DNA of 64,000 nt from positions 96,465,042-96,529,041 of the forward strand of contig NC_133392.1 of the NCBI RefSeq assembly GCF_047511655.1. Direction: 5' to 3'. Shown piece after piece: positions 59,331 to 64,000 of the stretch. Source of the DNA: Castor canadensis. Lineage: Eukaryota; Chordata; Mammalia; Rodentia; Castoridae. Under the pieces are notes generated by a model. That model saw only the letters and a list, made by a program, of their open reading frames with translations, had not been told where the DNA came from and did no database searches. Both the position numbers and the translations under genes were made by a program. Every line of letters begins with the position of its first letter. Position 1 is the stretch's first letter.

Positions 59331-61039
59331 CAAAATCAGGAAGGAGAGAGGGAAACACAGAGACAGAAGTGAATTTTGAGAAAACATTATTTTTTTCTGA
59401 AGTAGATTCCATTCATAGAGACTGCTAGAAAGGGACCTCCTCGGGTGCAGTGTAGCCCATTGACAGAACATACAGAACACCTTCTGATAATCCAATTTAT
59501 GTGATTTAATCGTCTGTGGTTTCCACCACCACCTGCATTCCTTCTCTTCTCTCAAGGTTCACTCAGTCTTTATTCTCTCTCATTTTCAACAGAAACTGGT
59601 TTTAATTAGGTCAGTGATGCAACATTTATCATAAGAGGGAAGAAAAAAACTTCTAAGTCATATAAATATCTTAAAATATAATTAAATATATAATTAAATA
59701 GCAAGTTCAAATTATAGCTGTGTGGTATGATACTCCTAAGTCTATTTAAGATAACATGGACTTTTTCTAATTATTTTACATTGTTAATATTGCATGTGGT
59801 TCCTTATAGCATAAACAAGCTCTATCTCAGGATTCAATTTGATAGGCTGTTAAAAAAGATAAATATGTAGTATATATTAAAACCAACCTCATCATAATTA
59901 GATTAATGTTTTTAAAATGTACAGCAAGATTAGTTTGCTTAATGGTGCATTAGATCAGGTGTTTCAGTTTTTGAGTACAGTCAGAATTTGTAGTGTACTC
60001 TTCTATATACACTATGAAATTCTTTCCATAAATAATTGTAGATTTTTTATTGTGCATTTAATTGAATGGCATTATCGCAAGTTAATAGCATAGTGACCTT
60101 CAAAATATTGCATCAAATATATTAATGTGCTTTTCTGCTAATCATTACAAATTGTACAATAGCACATCATACGTAGCCTTGCCTTTTTGTTAGATAGTTT
60201 TCAACTGTTAATGATGATCATGATTAACGTCAATAAATTTTCCCAGTTGGACCTTCAGCAACCAACCATTTGTAATCATACTTTCAATGATTTCTTTTAA
60301 AAGCACACTTGCCATTAACCAATGCAGTGTTTCTCCAGTCCCTGCCTAAGTCAACAGTCAAAGTACAGAAAATACTTTCCTTTGGGGAAACTTCAAGACT
60401 TTTTGACGTGCCATTTCTTCTCACTCAGAGCACAATTTGTAATGGGAATTATTTTCTTTTTAAGTTCATGTTAAATTTAAACCCTTTTTCTATATAAATA
60501 AAGCTACACATTCACTTGCTTTAGTATGTATCATCTAAGGTTTGTAGTGTCTTAACAGTGGTTTTCATCCTCTTTACATCTTATTTCTTCCCTAACAAAT
60601 TTTGACATATTTTTCAGTAGGTATACTACTATGTTCTTTAGAATTAAACTTAGAAGATTACCCTCCCAATTGTTAATTACTCTAGGTTATATTTTGAGTT
60701 TGTAGAATCTTTGTTGGCTTTTTCATTTCTAAAGAGGTTCCTCATGTATCTTATTCTCCAAGATTGATATTTTGTCAATAAGAAATGTCTGTATAGGAGG
60801 TTAGCTACAGAAGAGGCCTACTTCATTAGAAATATAAATTTTTAAAATTTTACCATCATCACATCACCATCAGGATCATTATAAAATTTGGCTGTCTTCA
60901 GGTGGTAGCTTGATCTCACCAATTGTACATCAGGAACTACTTTTGAATAAGTCAGGTAGAACTTGTTTTACATGGTTCTAAAGATATAGGTGTTGATAGT
61001 AGTGATTTTATTTTATTTAATCATCTTTTCATTGAACAT

Positions 61040-61275
61040 ATATTTTTGATCACCTTCATCATTATCATCATCAATATTATGAATAAAGTTGCTAATATCT
61101 ACTGTCTGCTAAATCCAAGGCATTAATTAGCACCTTACCTTCTCTGTTATCTTTCTCACTTTATCTATGAGGATATAGTCCTCAAGAGGTTAAGTGAACA
61201 GCTCAAGTAATACACCAAAGAAACAGTGGAGCCTATATTTTAACCTAAGGCTGTCTGATTCTCTGGCCTATATTC
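61040..61275 (-). mobile_element. MIR SINE relic, antisense
   Basis: GAGGATATAGTCCTCAAGAG GTTAAGTGAACAGCTCAAG and GGAGCCTATATTTTAACCTA AGGCTGTCTGATTCT match the antisense MIR tail. Confidence 0.6.
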
Positions 61276-61289
61276 TTTTTCTTTAGATG

Positions 61290-61505
61290 AGGCAGTACTG
61301 TGTTTGAATTCAGGGCCTCATGCTTGCTAAGCAGGTGCTCCATCCCTTGGACCACTCTATCAGCCCTTTTTTGTGTTGGGTATTTTTGAGTTAAGGTGTT
61401 GAGAACTATTTTGCCTGGGATGGCTTTGAATCACATTCCATCCTGATCTCTGCCTCCTGAGTAGCTAGGATTATAAGCATGAACCACCAGTGCCACACCC
61501 ACAGC
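61290..61505 (-). mobile_element. Composite ID-7SL SINE, antisense
   Basis: Inverted ID unit (GTTTGAATTCAGGGCCTCA TGCTTGCTAAGCAGGTGCTC), then TTTTTTGTGTTGGGTATTTT, then the inverted 7SL end (CTGATCTCTGCCTCCTGAG TAGCTAGGATTATAAGC). It lies in ADGRL4 intron 2. Confidence 0.82.
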
Positions 61506-61599
61506 CTATATTCTTAATCAGCATGACTGGCCACAAGGTTGCTACTTAACAGATACTCCTATGCTCTCAGACTGAAATTATAACAAAGAACTGTAGTAG

Positions 61600-61945
61600 T
61601 GATTGTGATGGAATGCTATAAAAGGTATAAATGTAGGTGAATTTGAGATGCACAAGAAACTGCAGAGAAGTCTTCCAGGTAGAAGTGACATTTAAACTAA
61701 GAACTGAAGAATAAACAGGATTAATCAAGATTTATAAAGTGACAAAGAAAAGATAGGCAAAGGGAACCAGCAATAACCAAGACCTAGACATTGAATATGT
61801 GTAGTGTTTTTTTAAGAGGTTCCAAGTATTCTATGCAAGTTTTATATCACAGAGCACATTAGTCAAAAGAGCCAAAGGTATGGACTTTATTCTGTTGACA
61901 AAAAAAGACCATTGCCAGGTATTAAGTAGTTGATTTATATGATAA
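61600..61945 (+). mobile_element. Second copy of the ancient repeat seen at 35110
   Basis: CCAGGTAGAAGTGACATTTA AACTAAGAACTGAAG and GGTATGGACTTTATTCTGTT follow the same order. Diverged. In ADGRL4 intron 2. Confidence 0.4.
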
Positions 61946-61970
61946 ATTGAGTATTAGAAAGATTAACCCA

Positions 61971-62200
61971 TTAGGTTGCAATACACAAGTGCATGGAAGC
62001 AATACTAGGAATCTCTCTAGCTATCTTTATCTCAAACTAGCAAAAACACTGTGTCTTTCTTATTATCTCCTATGCTTTCTCTTCAACAAAATCAGAAAAC
62101 AAGAGGGTGGAACAGGTTCTACCCAGAAGTGGGGAGGAAGGGGATGTGGCCCAAACAATGTATACACTTTTAAGTAAATGTAAAACCGATAAAATAAAAA
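61971..62200 (+). mobile_element. Young-type LINE-1 3' UTR tail, sense, diverged
   Basis: It shares GTGCATGGAAGCAATACTAG, the CTAGCTATCTTTATCTC block and the AACAGGTTCT block with the copy at 5487. The G-rich tract is shortened to about 25 bases, and the end is an A-rich tail at about 62190. It lies in ADGRL4 intron 2 in the sense orientation and just before a SINE dimer. Confidence 0.75.
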
Positions 62201-62245
62201 GTCAATTTTTACAAAAAGAAGTTATATGTTCACATATGATGAATT

Positions 62246-62455
62246 GGGCACTGGTGGTTCATGCCTGTAATCCTAGCTATTCAGGAGACAAGAATCAGGA
62301 GGGTAGTGGTTGGAAGCAAACAGTTTGCAAAATCCTATTTCGAAAATACCCAACACAAAAAGGGCTAACAGAGTGGCTCAAGTCGTATAGTGCCTGCCTA
62401 GCAAGAGTGAGGCCCTGAATTCAAACTCCAGCACCACTAAAAACAAAAGCATGCA
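62246..62455 (+). mobile_element. 7SL(B1)-ID dimeric SINE in ADGRL4 intron 2
   Basis: The left unit reads CACTGGTGGTTCATGCCTG TAATCCTAGCTATTCAGGAG. The right unit reads CAGAGTGGCTCAAGTCG, CTGCCTAGCAAGAGTGAGGC and AATTCAAACTCCAGCACC, then an A-rich tail. Confidence 0.88.
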
Positions 62456-62509
62456 ATTAATGGATTTGAATTTTGAAAATTTCCTAGTAATATCTGATCC
62501 TGAATAACA

Positions 62510-63000
62510 CTGATGGCTGGCCACCTTTTCTCTCAGAGTCACAAGACAGTTCTGATCAAGAAGGCAGCTCCCCAACTCTCACACAGCCTTGGAGCTTCAG
62601 GGAGTACCTGCAGGGGGGTTGGCAAAGGTTTTTTGTGGAAGAGGGTCCTACTCTCTTGCATGTTAAATGGTGAGACATGCAACCAAAGGATGGGGAGTGG
62701 AGTGGTTTACCAGCTGGGACAGCACAGACTGTGGAGGGCCCCGGAGACCACAGAAGCCCTAGGTGGCCACTTGAAGGCATTGAAGATGGGGAGAGAGGCC
62801 TGAGGAGAGGACAAATACTCATGGTCTTTCTGGTGACCTTCTTCATCTAGGTGGATGTTAGTTTTTGTGTTCCAGATAAACTGTGTGCCAGAAGCTGGGA
62901 TTTGGATACTGCCCACAGAATATACTTGCACACATAGTCCATCTGCAAGAGAGCAAGGTCACTGTCAACCCAGGTTCCTTCTCTGTCAGCTCATATAAAA
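62510..63000. other. GC-richer block of unknown origin in ADGRL4 intron 2
   Basis: About 490 bases stand out from AT-rich surroundings and sit between a SINE dimer and an antisense L1. Small frames are open on both strands, but none shows a domain I recognise. It could be an old LTR, an exapted regulatory element or a retrocopy fragment. Confidence 0.5.
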
Positions 63001-63177
63001 TACCAGACAGAAAAAAGAAAAAAAGCCTAAAAAGAAAAGAACGATTAGCCCAATAGATACATTAAAAATGTGTCAAGGATCAACCCAACCTATCAAAACA
63101 ATATTACTTCATATTTGTACATTGCATTTTGGTTTATACCACTTCAATCTAGTTTATCTTAAATTCTGATTCAAACT

Positions 63178-64000
63178 TCTTTTTTTTTTTTTATTATTCA
63201 TATGTGCATACAAGGCTTGGGTCATTTCTTTCCCCCGGCCCCCACCCCTTCCCTTACCACCCACTCCACCCCCTCCCTCTTCCCCCACCCCCTCAGTACC
63301 CAGCAGAAACTATTTTGCCCTTATTTCTAATTTTGTTGTAGAGAGAGTATAAGCAATAATAGGAAGGAACAGGGTTTTTGCTGGTTGAGATAAGGATAGC
63401 TATACAGGGAGTTGACTCACATTAATTTCCTGTGCGTGTGTGTTACCTTCTAGGTTAATTCTTTTTGATCTCACCTTTTCTCTAGTTCCTGGTCCCCTTT
63501 TCCTATTGGCCTCAGTTGCTTTTAAGGTATCTGCTTTAGTTTCTCTGCGTTAAGGGCAACAAATGCTAGCTAATTCTTTAGGTGTCTTACCTATCCTCAT
63601 CCCTGCCTTGTGTGCTAAAGCTTTTATCATGTGCTCAAAGTCCAATCCCATTGTTGTGTTTGCCCTTGATCTAATGTCCACATATGAGGGAGAACATACG
63701 ATTTTTGGTCTTTTGGGCCAGGCTAACCTCAGAATGATGTTCTCCAATTCCATCCATTTACCAGCAAATGATAACATTTCGTTCTTCTTCATGGCTGCAT
63801 AAAATTCCATTGTGTATAGTTACCACATTTTTTTAATCCATTCGTCAGTGGTGGGGCAGCTTGGCTGTTTCCATAACTTGGCTATTGTGAATAGTACCAC
63901 AATAAACATGGGTGTGCAGGTGCCTCTGGATTAACCTGTGTCACAGTCTTTTGGGTATATCCCCAAGAGTGGTATTGCTGGATCAAATGGTAGATCGATG
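63178..64000 (-). mobile_element. Young LINE-1, antisense, 3' part only in window (runs off the end)
   Basis: A poly-T tract at 63181-63193 marks the A-tail. The C-rich block, 3' UTR and ORF2 C-terminal region follow and match the 42-kb copy closely up to the last base. It lies inside ADGRL4 intron 2, antisense to the gene. Compared with the 42-kb copy, four bases (ACTC on +) are missing near 63727 in the ORF2 3' end. This shifts the frame and makes an artificial 86-codon frame at 63550-63810. Its 5' extent is unknown. Confidence 0.9.

Larger units (their letters stand above)
58886..64000 (+). other. ADGRL4: ADGRL4 intron 2 (5' part; continues beyond the window)
   Basis: This starts with GTAAAC and runs off the window without a recognisable exon 3. 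It contains a 250-base polypurine tract, a MIR-like relic, a composite SINE, a copy of an ancient repeat, a young L1 tail (+), a 7SL-ID dimer, an unexplained GC-richer block, and a young L1 in antisense. Between about 59350 and 61030 I see only AT-rich sequence with no recognised element. Confidence 0.8.

Noticed and set aside
59061..59555. Long Arg/Glu-rich and Pro/Ser/Leu-rich frames on both strands
   Set aside because: They are translations of the polypurine microsatellite, with no protein signature.
1..64000. CRISPR arrays, operons, phage or bacterial mobile systems
   Set aside because: The sequence is plainly mammalian nuclear DNA. No regularly spaced repeats other than microsatellites were seen.

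Overview
This window is mammalian nuclear DNA. It is AT-rich and intron-like or intergenic, with long reading-frame-poor stretches, LINE-1 copies, tRNA- and 7SL-derived SINEs, old L1/MIR/MaLR/Tigger relics and GT-AG splice sites. The SINEs are ID-type tRNA-derived monomers and 7SL(B1)-ID dimers or composites, and the young L1 has a C-rich (minus strand: G-rich) 3' UTR. That combination points to a rodent outside the mouse/rat group. Beaver (Castor) or a close relative is my best guess, made from memory of these repeat types and not verified.

Only one host gene is supported. Near the right end, on the + strand, lie the CpG-rich promoter and first two coding exons of ADGRL4 (ELTD1), an endothelial adhesion GPCR. 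Exon 1 coding is 57371-57392 and exon 2 is 58736-58885. The two splice in phase 1 to give a signal peptide followed by a complete six-cysteine EGF-like module. The rest of the gene lies beyond position 64000. The 57 kb upstream looks like an intergenic region with no other gene I can support.

Layout: 1-14 kb is old repeat-bearing intergenic DNA (MIR, L2-like, antisense L1M fragments, a young L1 tail nested in an old L1). 14-16 kb holds SINEs, a microsatellite cluster and an older-type L1 3' end. 16-22.6 kb is AT-rich with no recognised element. 22.6-25 kb is a cluster of a SINE dimer, a composite SINE, a probable retrocopied mRNA tail and an L1 tail. 25-31 kb is almost element-free. 31-41 kb holds a MaLR LTR, a short L1 insertion with a 14-bp target-site duplication, a B1 SINE, ancient repeats, and an old L1 split by a MER2-like Tigger. 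42.3-48.5 kb is a nearly full-length antisense L1 flanked by an 11-bp duplication; it has an internal deletion from ORF1 into ORF2 and several frameshifts and stops. 48.5-57 kb holds another MaLR LTR, a SINE and old repeats. 57-64 kb is the ADGRL4 5' end and intron 2, with a large polypurine tract and a second young antisense L1 running off the end.

No previously undescribed biological system is visible. The most useful observations are the ADGRL4 gene start, the structure and decay of the 6.1-kb L1, and several datable nested insertions.
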